Shown: positions 18,238 through 26,490 of the stretch, piece by piece
How positions within the stretch are numbered: the first letter of the stretch is position 1
Layout of the letters: every line of letters starts with the position of its first letter
Source of the DNA: Ferrovibrio sp965278975
GTDB taxonomy: Bacteria; Pseudomonadota; Alphaproteobacteria; Ferrovibrionales; Ferrovibrionaceae
Length of the DNA: 64,000 nt
NCBI RefSeq assembly: GCF_965278975.1
Contig: NZ_OZ257126.1
Location: 3,038,001-3,102,000, forward strand
Reading direction: 5' to 3'
The notes under the pieces: generated by a model
The model's database searches: none
What the model saw: the letters and a program-made list of their open reading frames with translations, nothing else
Told to the model about the DNA's origin: nothing
Program-made: the position numbers and the translations under genes

Positions 18238-19374
18238 ATGAGCAAGGCGCTGAGCCTTTCGGCGGCAGGTATTGTCGCGCTTTCGATGTGGATGAATGCC
18301 GCCGAGGTTCGCGCGGAGACGGTGCGGATCGGTGCGGTGCAGGGCTTGAGCGGCGCTCCGGCGATTGTCGATTTCGGCGAGTCGTATCTCCAGGGCAACG
18401 AGATGGCGCTGAAGGAATACAACGCCGCCAATCCAAAGCATAAGATCGAATTCATCGTCTATAACGATGAAGCCAATCCGCAGCGCGCGGTCTCGCTGGT
18501 GCAGCGCCTGATCGCCAACGACAAGGTTTCGGCGGTAATCGGCACGGTGAACAGCGGCAATGTCGCGGCCTTCGCACCGATGCTGCAACAGGCCAAGATC
18601 CCGCTGATGGCCGGTCCGGCCATTGCCACCGACATCACGGCCAAGTTCATCGACCAGAGCCCGAGCTTCATCTACCGCTGCTCGATGGTGGAGAAATTCC
18701 AGATCGATGCGATGCTCGATTGGGGCGTGAAAAGCTTCAAGAAGGTCGGCCTGCTGCATGGCACCAACGGCTACGGTATGTTCGCTGCCGGTGAAGTGCA
18801 GAAGGGCATGAAGGAGCGCGGCATGGAGCTGGTGGCCGTGGAAAGCGGCGCGCCGAATGTCACCGATCTCACGCCGCAGATGCTGAAGCTGAAGAATGCC
18901 GGCGCTGAACTGGTGCTGCTGTTCCATGACAGCCTCGAACTGGTCTACCGTGCCATGCCGAAGATCGATTACAAGCCGGTGGTTGCCGGCAATTGGGGTC
19001 TGTCGTCGCAGATGGTGCTGAATATCGTTGGCAAGGAAGCCATCGAAGGCACCGTGATGGGCCAGGCGCTCGATCTTGCCGATCCCAAGGCGCAGGCCTT
19101 CGATACCAAGATGAAGGCCGAATACGGCGACAAGTATCGCTGGCCGGTGGTCGCCGCGCTGGGCTACGACGGCATGAAGCTGCTGCTGCAGGCCGTGGAT
19201 AAGGCCGGTGCCGATCCGCTGAAGCTGCAGAAGGCGCTGGAGGATATCAACGACTTCAAGGCGGTGTCCGGTACCCCGGCGAAGCCGTTCGGCGCCAAGG
19301 ACCATGAATGCCTTGATGCCGAGAACGTGTTCCTCGGCGTGTGGCGCAATGGCCGCGTGGTCAAGCTGAAGTAA
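18238..19374 (+). CDS. Branched-chain-type ABC transporter substrate-binding protein
   Basis: 378 aa. ATG 18238 is chosen because GGAGG lies eight bases upstream and the product starts with a signal peptide (hydrophobic core, cleavage near A-E-V-R-A at ~26). The mature protein begins V-R-I-G-A-V-Q-G-L-S-G, typical of periplasmic-binding-protein type I (LivJ/LivK-like) receptors, with later G-T-V-N-S-G-N-V-A-A and G-Y-D-G-M-K-L-L. It captures the substrate in the periplasm for the permease/ATPase genes that follow. The ligand need not be an amino acid: with thiolase and acyl-CoA ligase genes downstream, a carboxylic or aromatic acid is likelier. First gene of a seven-gene operon. Confidence 0.9.
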   Translation: MSKALSLSAAGIVALSMWMNAAEVRAETVRIGAVQGLSGAPAIVDFGESYLQGNEMALKEYNAANPKHKIEFIVYNDEANPQRAVSLVQRLIANDKVSAVIGTVNSGNVAAFAPMLQQAKIPLMAGPAIATDITAKFIDQSPSFIYRCSMVEKFQIDAMLDWGVKSFKKVGLLHGTNGYGMFAAGEVQKGMKERGMELVAVESGAPNVTDLTPQMLKLKNAGAELVLLFHDSLELVYRAMPKIDYKPVVAGNWGLSSQMVLNIVGKEAIEGTVMGQALDLADPKAQAFDTKMKAEYGDKYRWPVVAALGYDGMKLLLQAVDKAGADPLKLQKALEDINDFKAVSGTPAKPFGAKDHECLDAENVFLGVWRNGRVVKLK

Positions 19375-19380
19375 CCCCCC

Positions 19381-19417
19381 GCAGGCGGTGCATGCCGATA
19401 AGGCATGCGCCGCCTGC
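19381..19417 (+). promoter_or_regulatory. Strong intercistronic hairpin after the binding-protein gene
   Basis: Two 16-nt arms, GCAGGCGGTGCATGCC and GGCATGCGCCGCCTGC, pair over a 5-nt loop with one G-T wobble. No T-run follows, so it is not a standard terminator. In binding-protein transporters such a hairpin between receptor and permease genes commonly stabilises the receptor mRNA or limits read-through. It also argues against a permease start at 19405, which falls inside it. Confidence 0.6.
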
Positions 19418-19446
19418 TTCTGCTCCTGAGGCTTTGGCGTGGTGCG

Positions 19447-20346
19447 ATGAAGTTCACAGATTTTACCCAGGTGCTGATTTCCGGCATCGCCATGGGCAGC
19501 CTCTACACCCTGATGGGGAAGGGGCTGCTGATCACATTTCTGACGACTCGGGCGCTGAATTTCGGTCAGGGTGATTTCCTGATGATCGGCTCCTTTGCCG
19601 CCATGGCATTGCTGCTGGCCGGCTATCCGCTGCTGGCGGTGGTGCCGCTGGTGCTGCTGCTGCTGGTCGCCCTGGGTGTGCTGCTGGAGCGCATCGCCAT
19701 CAAGCCGCTGGAAAAGCAGCTTGCCGGCAGTGGCGGCAGCCTGGCCTGGATCCTCACCACCATGGGCTTCGGCATGCTGCTGCAGAATGCGGCGCAGATG
19801 ATCTGGGGCAAGTCACGCTTTTATTCGCCGCCGCTTTTCTCGGCTGGCGACAAGAAGGTGGTGCAAGTATTTGGCGCCGGCTTCTACATGGAAGAACTGA
19901 TCGTTGCCGGTATCGCCTTGCTGGTCGTAGCGCTGTTCTACTGGTTCCTGTTCCGCGCCCGCTGGGGCAAGGAAATCGCCGCCGTTTCCTTCGATAAGAG
20001 CACGGCAGCCCTGCTCGGCATCAATGTGCGCCGCGCCGTGATCGGCTCCTACGCCATCATGGCGATGCTGGCCGCCACCTGCGGCATCCTGGCCGGTCCG
20101 ATCACCACGGTGCAGGCACATATGGGCCTGCTGTTCATCCTCAAGGGCTTTGCCGTGGTCAGCATCGGCGGTTTCGTCAACCCGGTCGGCATCCTGATTG
20201 CCGGCATCGCCTTCGGCCTGGTCGAAGGCTTCTCGAACTATTTCGACTCCGCCTTTGGCGATCTCTATCCCTTCATCCTGGCCTTGGTGGTGCTGATCAT
20301 CCGCCCATCCGGCCTGTTCGGTGAAGCCAAAGCGGATGTGCGGTGA
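19447..20346 (+). CDS. livH: Branched-chain-type ABC transporter permease (LivH family)
   Basis: 299 aa, all-helical inner-membrane permease. ATG 19447 is preferred to an upstream start lying in the hairpin. The N-terminus (I-S-G-I-A-M-G-S-L-Y-T-L-M-G-K-G-L) and the R-A-L-N-F-G-Q-G-D-F-L-M-I-G-S segment are hallmarks of LivH-type permeases, and a C-terminal F-G-L-V-E-G-F block lies before the last membrane span. About eight membrane segments can be read. It pairs with the LivM-like half of the next gene, whose GTG start overlaps this stop (GTGA), so the two are translationally coupled. Substrate as for the binding protein, unknown. Confidence 0.9.
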   Translation: MKFTDFTQVLISGIAMGSLYTLMGKGLLITFLTTRALNFGQGDFLMIGSFAAMALLLAGYPLLAVVPLVLLLLVALGVLLERIAIKPLEKQLAGSGGSLAWILTTMGFGMLLQNAAQMIWGKSRFYSPPLFSAGDKKVVQVFGAGFYMEELIVAGIALLVVALFYWFLFRARWGKEIAAVSFDKSTAALLGINVRRAVIGSYAIMAMLAATCGILAGPITTVQAHMGLLFILKGFAVVSIGGFVNPVGILIAGIAFGLVEGFSNYFDSAFGDLYPFILALVVLIIRPSGLFGEAKADVR

Positions 20347-22100
20347 GTATCATGCGGCATCTGCGCTACATCATTGCCCTGATCGTCATTCTGGCATTGC
20401 CCTATATTGCCCCGAATGCCTTCTTCATCCATCTGAGCACCGATATCGCGATCATCGCCATCGCGGCCATCGGCCTCAATATCCTGCTCGGCCTTTCCGG
20501 CCAGCTCTCGCTCGGCCAGGCTGGCTTCTTCGCACTCTCGGCTTATGGCTCTGGTGTACTGGCCACCAAGCATGGCTGGCCCCTCTGGGCCAGCCTGCCG
20601 GTCGGCCTCATGCTGGCCGGTCTGGCCGGCGTGCTGCTGGGTCTGGTGGCGCTGCGGGCGCGCACCCATTACCTTGCCATGGTCACGCTGGCATTCGGCT
20701 ATATCGTCGAAATCCTGGCACAGCGCTGGGTCGATCTCACCGGCGGCTCAATGGGCCTGATCGGGGTGCCGCAGCTCAATTTTGGCGATTTCCGCAATGG
20801 CGCCAGCTATTTCCTCTGGGCCGTCGGCATCACATTGCTGCTCGTGCAGATGATCAATGATTACATCATGCATTCGCGCATCGGCCGCAATCTGCACGCC
20901 ATCAAGGAAAGTGAAAGTTTCGCACTCACCGTTGGCATCAACGCTGCCTTCTGGCGTGCCGGCATTTTCGTTTTCGCCGCCCTGCTGGCGGGCCTGGCCG
21001 GGTTCTTCTTCGTGCATCAGTCGGGCTATATCAGCAGCGATGCCTTCGGCCTCGACCGCTCGATCTCGCTGCTGATTGCCGTGGTGATCGGCGGCCTCGG
21101 CCATCCTTATGGCGGCGTGGTTGGCGCGCTGATCCTGGTGCTGCTGAACCAGCTTACCGCCGGCCTCTACGAGATTTCCTACTTCATCTTCGGCGGCATC
21201 CTGCTGGCGGTGATGCTGTTCTTCCCCGGTGGCGCCACCGGCGCCTTCGAGGCTTTGCGCAGGCGGCTGTTGCCAAAGCGGGCAGGGGCGGCGGCGCAGT
21301 TGGGCGAGGTGGAATTGCCGCGCATCGAAGCGCCGAACACCGCCGGGCCGATCCTGGAATTGCGCAATATCACCAAATCCTATGCCGGCCTGGTGGCGGT
21401 GAACGATGTGTCTATCCAGGTGATGCCGGGCAGTGTACATGCCCTGATCGGTCCCAATGGCGCCGGCAAGAGCACACTGATCAATGTGATCGCCGGGCTC
21501 TATGCCGCCAACAAGGGCAGTATCCTATATCGCGGCGAGGATGTGACCGGCCTGCCGGCGCATCGTCGTGCTGCCCATGGCCTAACCCGCACCTTCCAGA
21601 ACCTGCAGCTGATCGGCACGCTTACCGTGGCGGAGAATGTCATGCTCGGCCTCAAGCAGCGCCATGGCATGATTTCGGGCTGGCTGCGCTGGCTGGTCAG
21701 TGGCGAGGAGGCGCGCGCCGAACGCGCCGAGGCGCTGCGGCTCTTGGCCTTCTTCGGCATCGAACGGTTTGCCGACTCGCTGCCAGGCGATCTTGCCTAT
21801 GGTCACCGCAAGCTTTGCGAACTGGCCCGTGCGCTGGCGCAGCAGCCGACGCTGTTGCTGCTGGACGAGCCGATTGCGGGCCTCAATGAAGGCGAGATGA
21901 TTGAAATCATGGCGGTGATCCGCCGCTTGAAGTCGCTCGGGGTGACGATCCTGCTGGTCGAGCACAACATGACCTTTGTCATGGGCGTGTCCGACCGCGT
22001 GTCGGTGCTGGATTACGGCCGCAAGATCGGCGAAGGCACGCCGGCCGAAGTGCAGCGCAACGAAGCGGTGATCACCGCCTATCTCGGGCAGGAGGCGTGA
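20343..22100 (+). CDS. Fused LivM-type permease and LivG-type ATPase
   Basis: 585 aa carrying two normally separate subunits. Residues 1-~310 are a LivM-like permease (L-S-G-Q-L-S-L-G-Q-A-G-F near 50, about eight to nine membrane spans). After a ~30-residue linker, residues ~340-585 are a LivG-like ABC ATPase: Walker A G-P-N-G-A-G-K-S-T near 369, a signature region reading L-A-Y-G-H-R-K-L-C-E-L-A-R-A-L, and Walker B L-L-L-L-D-E-P near 503. GTG 20343 overlaps the livH stop; an in-frame ATG at 20352 is the alternative. Such LivMG fusions occur in several alphaproteobacteria, so this is a natural fusion and not an assembly error. Confidence 0.88.
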   Translation: MSIMRHLRYIIALIVILALPYIAPNAFFIHLSTDIAIIAIAAIGLNILLGLSGQLSLGQAGFFALSAYGSGVLATKHGWPLWASLPVGLMLAGLAGVLLGLVALRARTHYLAMVTLAFGYIVEILAQRWVDLTGGSMGLIGVPQLNFGDFRNGASYFLWAVGITLLLVQMINDYIMHSRIGRNLHAIKESESFALTVGINAAFWRAGIFVFAALLAGLAGFFFVHQSGYISSDAFGLDRSISLLIAVVIGGLGHPYGGVVGALILVLLNQLTAGLYEISYFIFGGILLAVMLFFPGGATGAFEALRRRLLPKRAGAAAQLGEVELPRIEAPNTAGPILELRNITKSYAGLVAVNDVSIQVMPGSVHALIGPNGAGKSTLINVIAGLYAANKGSILYRGEDVTGLPAHRRAAHGLTRTFQNLQLIGTLTVAENVMLGLKQRHGMISGWLRWLVSGEEARAERAEALRLLAFFGIERFADSLPGDLAYGHRKLCELARALAQQPTLLLLDEPIAGLNEGEMIEIMAVIRRLKSLGVTILLVEHNMTFVMGVSDRVSVLDYGRKIGEGTPAEVQRNEAVITAYLGQEA

Positions 22101-22810
22101 TGAGTATTCTCAAAGCCCGCGACCTGCATGTCGCCATCGGTGAAAACACCATCCTGCATGGCATCGACCTGGAAATCGCCGCTGGCTCTCTGGTGGCGGT
22201 GGTTGGCGCCAATGGGGCCGGCAAGACCACGCTGTTGCGTGCAGTCTCGCGGCTGCTGCCGTTGCGCCAGGGCAGCCTGCATTTCGATGGCCGCGATATC
22301 AGTGCCGAGCCGGCGCATCTGCTGGCCCGCTCAGGCCTGGTCCAGGTGCCGCAGGGCCGCCAGATCATCACCGGCCTCAGTGTCGAGGATAACCTGCGCA
22401 TCGGTGCCGGCAGTCTTGGCCTGCAACCGGCCGAGATCGAGCAATTGCTGGAGCGTGAATTCCAGCGGTTCCCGGTGCTGAAGCAGCGCCGCGGCATTCC
22501 GGGCGGCTCACTCTCTGGCGGCGAGCAGCAGATGCTGGCGGTTTCCCGCGCGCTGATGATGAAGCCGAAACTGCTGATGCTGGACGAACCCTCGCTCGGC
22601 CTGGCGCCGCAGATCGTGTCATTGATCTTTGGCGCCTTGCGCGAACTGGCGGCGGCCGGCGTCACCATCCTGCTGGTGGAACAGGTGGCCTTCATGGCGC
22701 TGAAGATCGCCGATCATGGCTATGTGCTGCAGAACGGCCGTATCGCGCTTTCCGGCCCGGCGCCGGACCTGCTGCGCGACCCCAAGCTGATTGAACGCTA
22801 TCTCGGTTGA
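22100..22810 (+). CDS. livF: Branched-chain-type ABC transporter ATPase (LivF family)
   Basis: 236 aa from ATG 22100, which overlaps the last base of the preceding stop (TGATG) with AGGAGG just upstream; a GTG one codon earlier is the alternative. Walker A G-A-N-G-A-G-K-T-T near 36-44, Q-loop region V-P-Q-G-R-Q-I, signature L-S-G-G-E-Q-Q-M, Walker B L-L-M-L-D-E-P-S-L-G-L and the switch region V-E-Q are all intact. It is the second ATPase of the Liv transporter, pairing with the LivG half of the fusion on the cytoplasmic face. With this gene the transporter set (receptor, two permeases, two ATPases) is complete. Confidence 0.92.
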   Translation: MSILKARDLHVAIGENTILHGIDLEIAAGSLVAVVGANGAGKTTLLRAVSRLLPLRQGSLHFDGRDISAEPAHLLARSGLVQVPQGRQIITGLSVEDNLRIGAGSLGLQPAEIEQLLEREFQRFPVLKQRRGIPGGSLSGGEQQMLAVSRALMMKPKLLMLDEPSLGLAPQIVSLIFGALRELAAAGVTILLVEQVAFMALKIADHGYVLQNGRIALSGPAPDLLRDPKLIERYLG

Positions 22811-22833
22811 TCCCCCCCGGACGGAGAAGAAAA

Positions 22834-24072
22834 ATGAGCGATATCTATATCGTCGGCATCGGCATGACGCCCTTTGGCAAATTCCTCGACCAGTCGATGA
22901 AGGACCTGACCCGCGGCGCGGTTTCAGCGGCGTTGCAGGATGCCGGTCTGGCCAAGGAGGATGTGCAGGCAGCCTATTTCGCCAACGCTTCCCAGGCGGC
23001 GATTGATGGCCAGTACATGATTGGCGGCCAGGTTGCCTTGCGCGACATGGGTATCGGCGGCATCCCGGTGGTGAATGTGGAAAATGCCTGCGCCAGTGCT
23101 TCCACGGCGCTGCATAACGCCTGCCTGCATCTCAAGGCCGGTGCCGCCGATGTGGTGCTGGCGGTGGGTGCCGAGAAGATGTACGACGCCGACAAGACCA
23201 AGAGCTTCAACGTTTTCAATGGCGCCTGGGACGTGCATAACGTGCCCACTCTGACAAAAGCCCTGCTTGAACTGGGCGATGGCATCGAGCCACCGCCGGA
23301 GCGCCAGGCCCAGGCCAATATGCGCAGCGTGTTCATGGATGTGTATGCCTCGCTGGCGCGCTTCCATATGAAAACCTTCGGCAGCACCGAGCGCCAGATC
23401 GCCGCCGTGGCGGCCAAGAACCACAATCACTCGATGCTCAATCCATTCTCGCAATACCGCAATGGCATGAGCATCGAGGACGTGCTGGCCTCGCGCATGA
23501 TTTCCTGGCCGCTCACCCTGCCGATGTGCGCGCCGATCAGCGATGGCGCCGCTGCCGCGATCCTGGTGCGCGAAGATATGCTGGATCGCTTCGACCGCAG
23601 CCGCGCGGTGAAGATCGATGCATGCGTGCTGGCCACCGGCTCTGACCGCAAGGCGGAAGAGGTGGAAAAGCATGTCTGCCATATAGCGGCCAAGAAGGCC
23701 TACGAGATCGCCGGCGTCGGCCCCAAGGATATGTCGGTGGCTGAGGTGCATGATGCTTCCGCTTTCGCCGAAGTACTGCAGGCGGAGAATCTCGGCTTCT
23801 GCGAATTCGGCCAGGGTGGCTGGATCGCCGAGCGCGGCGAAACCAGCCTGGGCGGCCGTATCCCGATCAATCCCTCGGGCGGTCTGGAATCCAAGGGGCA
23901 TCCGATTGGTGCTACCGGCCTGGGGCAGATTCACGAACTGGTGACGCAGCTGCGCCATGAAGCCGGCGACCGCCAGGTGGAGAAGGCCCGCTTTGCCATC
24001 GCCGAGAATGGCGGCGGCTTCCATGGCTTCGAGGAGGCCGTGGCTTGCATCACCATTCTCTCGCGCCAGTAA
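22834..24072 (+). CDS. Thiolase family protein (SCP2/lipid-transfer type)
   Basis: 412 aa from ATG 22834, with GGAGAAG before it. The N-terminus I-Y-I-V-G-I-G-M-T-P-F-G-K, the nucleophile segment E-N-A-C-A-S-A-S-T (Cys86), and the C-terminal G-G-L-E-S-K-G-H-P-I-G-A-T-G-L with its catalytic His are typical of SCP-x/nondecarboxylating-type thiolases, which differ from PhaA-type enzymes in this window. The last Cys-containing motif of classical thiolases (C-x-G) is absent; the region reads E-N-G-G-G-F-H-G. Expected role is CoA-dependent cleavage of a 3-ketoacyl-CoA, or condensation, after activation by the ligase encoded next. Cytoplasmic. Substrate unknown. Confidence 0.88.
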   Translation: MSDIYIVGIGMTPFGKFLDQSMKDLTRGAVSAALQDAGLAKEDVQAAYFANASQAAIDGQYMIGGQVALRDMGIGGIPVVNVENACASASTALHNACLHLKAGAADVVLAVGAEKMYDADKTKSFNVFNGAWDVHNVPTLTKALLELGDGIEPPPERQAQANMRSVFMDVYASLARFHMKTFGSTERQIAAVAAKNHNHSMLNPFSQYRNGMSIEDVLASRMISWPLTLPMCAPISDGAAAAILVREDMLDRFDRSRAVKIDACVLATGSDRKAEEVEKHVCHIAAKKAYEIAGVGPKDMSVAEVHDASAFAEVLQAENLGFCEFGQGGWIAERGETSLGGRIPINPSGGLESKGHPIGATGLGQIHELVTQLRHEAGDRQVEKARFAIAENGGGFHGFEEAVACITILSRQ

Positions 24073-24100
24073 GCCAGAAGTCAGTAAGAAGGAAGTTGCC

Positions 24101-25639
24101 ATGAGCATCGCCCGTCTGTTGCACGCCACTGCCCGCAGCTTTGCCGATAATCCGGCCTTGAGCTTCGGCGACCGCCGTATTCACAGCTATGGCAGCCTGC
24201 AGCAGACGGCGGTGCGTATGGCCACCGGCCTGCGCGCCCTGCCGGGCCTAAAGCCGGGCGACCGCATTGGCATGGCGATGAAGAATTGCCCGCAATATAT
24301 TGAGCTGATGTGGGCCTGCTGGCATGCCGGCCTCTGCGCCGTGCCGATGAATGCCAAGCTGCATGCGCGCGAGATTGCCTTCATCCTGGAAAATTGCGGC
24401 GTGCAATATTGCTTCGTCGATGCCGATATCGCTTCCGCGATGGCACCGATAGCCAGCGATATTCCGGGCCTGCGCCGCATCATCGATGTTGATAGCGCCG
24501 ATTTCGCCGCACTCCGTAAGCATGACGCCATGGCGCTGGAAATCGTGCCCGGCAATCAGCCGGCCTGGCTGTTCTATACAAGTGGCACCACCGGCAAGCC
24601 GAAGGGCGCAACGCTCACCCATGCCAGCCTGCTGGCCATGGTGATCCGCTATTATGCCGATGTCGATTACCTGACGCCGGCTGACAGCATGATCCATGCC
24701 GCACCGCTGTCGCACGCCACCGGCCTCTATGCCATCCCGCATATCGCCAAGGGCTCGCATCACGTCATCCCCGACAGCCAGGGCTTCGATGTGGCGGAAA
24801 TGTTCGATCTGATCGGCCTGTATCCATCCTGCACTTTCTTCACCGCGCCCACCATGCTCACCCGCATGGTGAACGATTCTGCCAGCGCCAAGGTGAAGGT
24901 GGAAAATATCCGCACCATCTTCTATGGTGGTGCGCCGATGTATCTTGAGGACCTCAAGCGGGCATTGGCCACCTTCGGGCCGCGCATGTGGCAGGGCTAT
25001 GGCCAGGGCGAGACGCCGAATACCATCAGCTGCCTCTCCAAGGAGATGCATGCCGATAGCAAGCATCCGCGCTATGAGCAGCGGTTGGCTTCCGTGGGCA
25101 TCCCGCGTACCGGCGTGGAAGTGCGCGTGGTCGATCCCGATGGCCGCGACCTGCCGCCGGGCGAGATCGGCGAGGTGATCTGCCGTTCGGATGTGACCAT
25201 GAGCGGCTACTGGAACAACCCCACCGCCAACGCCACCTCGCTGCGCGATGGCTGGCTGCATACCGGTGATCTCGCCACTTTCGATGAGGAAGGCTTCCTC
25301 ACACTGAAGGATCGCTCCAAGGACATGATCATTTCCGGCGGCTCCAACATCTATCCGCGCGAGGTCGAGGAGGTGCTGCTGCTGCATCCCGATGTGCTGG
25401 AAGTTTCGGTGGTCGGCCGTCCGCATGCCGATTGGGGTGAAGAGGTAGTGGCCTTCGTGGTGCCGCGCCCGGGCCGCGATCTCAGCAATGCCACGCTGGA
25501 GCAGGTCTGCCTCGATAATATCGCCCGCTTCAAGCGGCCCAAGGAATATGTGCATGTTGAGGCACTGCCGAAGAACAATTACGGCAAGGTGCTGAAGACC
25601 GAGCTGCGCGAGCGGCTCAAGACCAAGGGGCAGGGCTGA
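24101..25639 (+). CDS. AMP-dependent acyl-CoA synthetase/ligase
   Basis: 512 aa from ATG 24101 (GAAGGAAG upstream). The adenylate-forming signature Y-T-S-G-T-T-G-K-P-K-G-A lies at about 161-172; later come G-Y-G-Q-G-E-T-P, the hinge region G-W-L-H-T-G-D-L-A, D-R-S-K-D-M-I-I-S-G-G-S-N-I-Y-P-R-E-V-E and the C-terminal lysine P-K-N-N-Y-G-K-V-L-K, all intact. It would convert a carboxylic acid plus ATP and CoA to the acyl-CoA. Being in the same operon as the Liv uptake genes and a thiolase, it probably activates the transported compound. It overlaps the next gene (ATGA). Precise acid (fatty, cyclic or aromatic) cannot be read from the sequence. Confidence 0.9.
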   Translation: MSIARLLHATARSFADNPALSFGDRRIHSYGSLQQTAVRMATGLRALPGLKPGDRIGMAMKNCPQYIELMWACWHAGLCAVPMNAKLHAREIAFILENCGVQYCFVDADIASAMAPIASDIPGLRRIIDVDSADFAALRKHDAMALEIVPGNQPAWLFYTSGTTGKPKGATLTHASLLAMVIRYYADVDYLTPADSMIHAAPLSHATGLYAIPHIAKGSHHVIPDSQGFDVAEMFDLIGLYPSCTFFTAPTMLTRMVNDSASAKVKVENIRTIFYGGAPMYLEDLKRALATFGPRMWQGYGQGETPNTISCLSKEMHADSKHPRYEQRLASVGIPRTGVEVRVVDPDGRDLPPGEIGEVICRSDVTMSGYWNNPTANATSLRDGWLHTGDLATFDEEGFLTLKDRSKDMIISGGSNIYPREVEEVLLLHPDVLEVSVVGRPHADWGEEVVAFVVPRPGRDLSNATLEQVCLDNIARFKRPKEYVHVEALPKNNYGKVLKTELRERLKTKGQG

Positions 25640-26292
25640 TGAGTACCGCGCCGGTCTGCATCGTCATCGGCGTCGGGCCGGGCCTCGGCCTGGCCTTGTG
25701 CCGCGCCTATGCCGCCGCCGGTTACGCTGTCGGCATGGTGGCGCGCCGTGCTGATGCCCTCTCGGGCTATGCCGCCAGCCTGCCGGCCACGGCCAGAATA
25801 GCGCAGGCCACGGCAGATGCCGCCGATGTGCCGGCCCTGCTTGGCGCGCTGCAATCTTTGCAGCGTGAACTCGGCCCGGTGCAGACGCTGATCTACAATG
25901 CCGCCAACCTGCAGGGCGGCCTGGGGCTGGAAACCACGCCGGAACGCTTTGCTGCGGATTTCCAGATCAATTGTGTCGGCTTCCTGGCCGCGGCACAGGC
26001 CGCCGTATCCCCGATGCGTCAGCAGGGCGGCGGCTTCATCTTCTATACCAGCGGTGCTTTCGCGGTGAATCCATCGCCGAAATTCTCCAGCCTTGCCGCC
26101 TGCAAGGCTGCCGGCCGCAATCTCTGCGTCAGTCTCGACAAGGAGCTGCGCCCGAGCCAGATCCGCGTCGCCAGCGTCACTGTCGGTGGCTTCATCGCGC
26201 CGAACTCAGCCCATGATCCAGACCGCCTCGCCGCCGCCTATCTCAAGGCCGCCGCCGATCCGGCCAACTGGGCATCGGAGATTACGCCCTAG
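25639..26292 (+). CDS. SDR-fold protein lacking the catalytic tyrosine
   Basis: 217 aa, last gene of the Liv/ligase operon, start overlapping the ligase stop. The Rossmann motif reads G-V-G-P-G-L-G (about 11-17) and Y-N-A-A-N stands where N-N-A-G is usual. The catalytic segment is S-S-L-A-A-C-K-A-A-G: the Lys is present but Leu occupies the Tyr position four residues earlier. At 217 aa it is also short, with no C-terminal substrate loop of the V-D-G-G type. It may be a poorly active reductase or a binding protein. The last 81 bases of the gene are repeated at 29730-29810, so the present 3' end may have been supplied by an insertion event. Confidence 0.82.
   Translation: MSTAPVCIVIGVGPGLGLALCRAYAAAGYAVGMVARRADALSGYAASLPATARIAQATADAADVPALLGALQSLQRELGPVQTLIYNAANLQGGLGLETTPERFAADFQINCVGFLAAAQAAVSPMRQQGGGFIFYTSGAFAVNPSPKFSSLAACKAAGRNLCVSLDKELRPSQIRVASVTVGGFIAPNSAHDPDRLAAAYLKAAADPANWASEITP
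26208..26288 (+). repeat. Direct repeat copy A: 3' end of the SDR gene
   Basis: 81 bp matching 29730-29810 at 79 positions. It covers the last ~27 codons of the SDR gene; beyond it the two copies differ (TAG here, TAA there). The repeats bound the segment 26289-29729. Confidence 0.85.
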
Positions 26293-26490
26293 CCATCCTG
26301 GGCGTTCCGGGGTGGCGTCAATCAGCCATATAAATTTGGCGGATGGAGCCAGGCAGTGGCACGAATGCAGCGGCTGGATCGGCAAGGGATCGGTGTGGCC
26401 GTACTACTGTTACCTGATGTTTCTCCGCTCGACCGGTAGGCTCTAGAACTGTTCACGGGTGTACTGGTAGATCCAGTTCCGGCTGATGAA
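26293..26490. other. Intergenic stretch at the left edge of the inserted segment
   Basis: About 200 bases with no convincing gene, terminator or RNA. Short frames run through it but none has a start with a ribosome site or a recognisable product; it may be a remnant of transferred DNA. Confidence 0.4.

Noticed and set aside
26293..26446. Possible gene remnant after the SDR stop
   Set aside because: Short frames only, no start with ribosome site, no family resemblance; left as an intergenic stretch.
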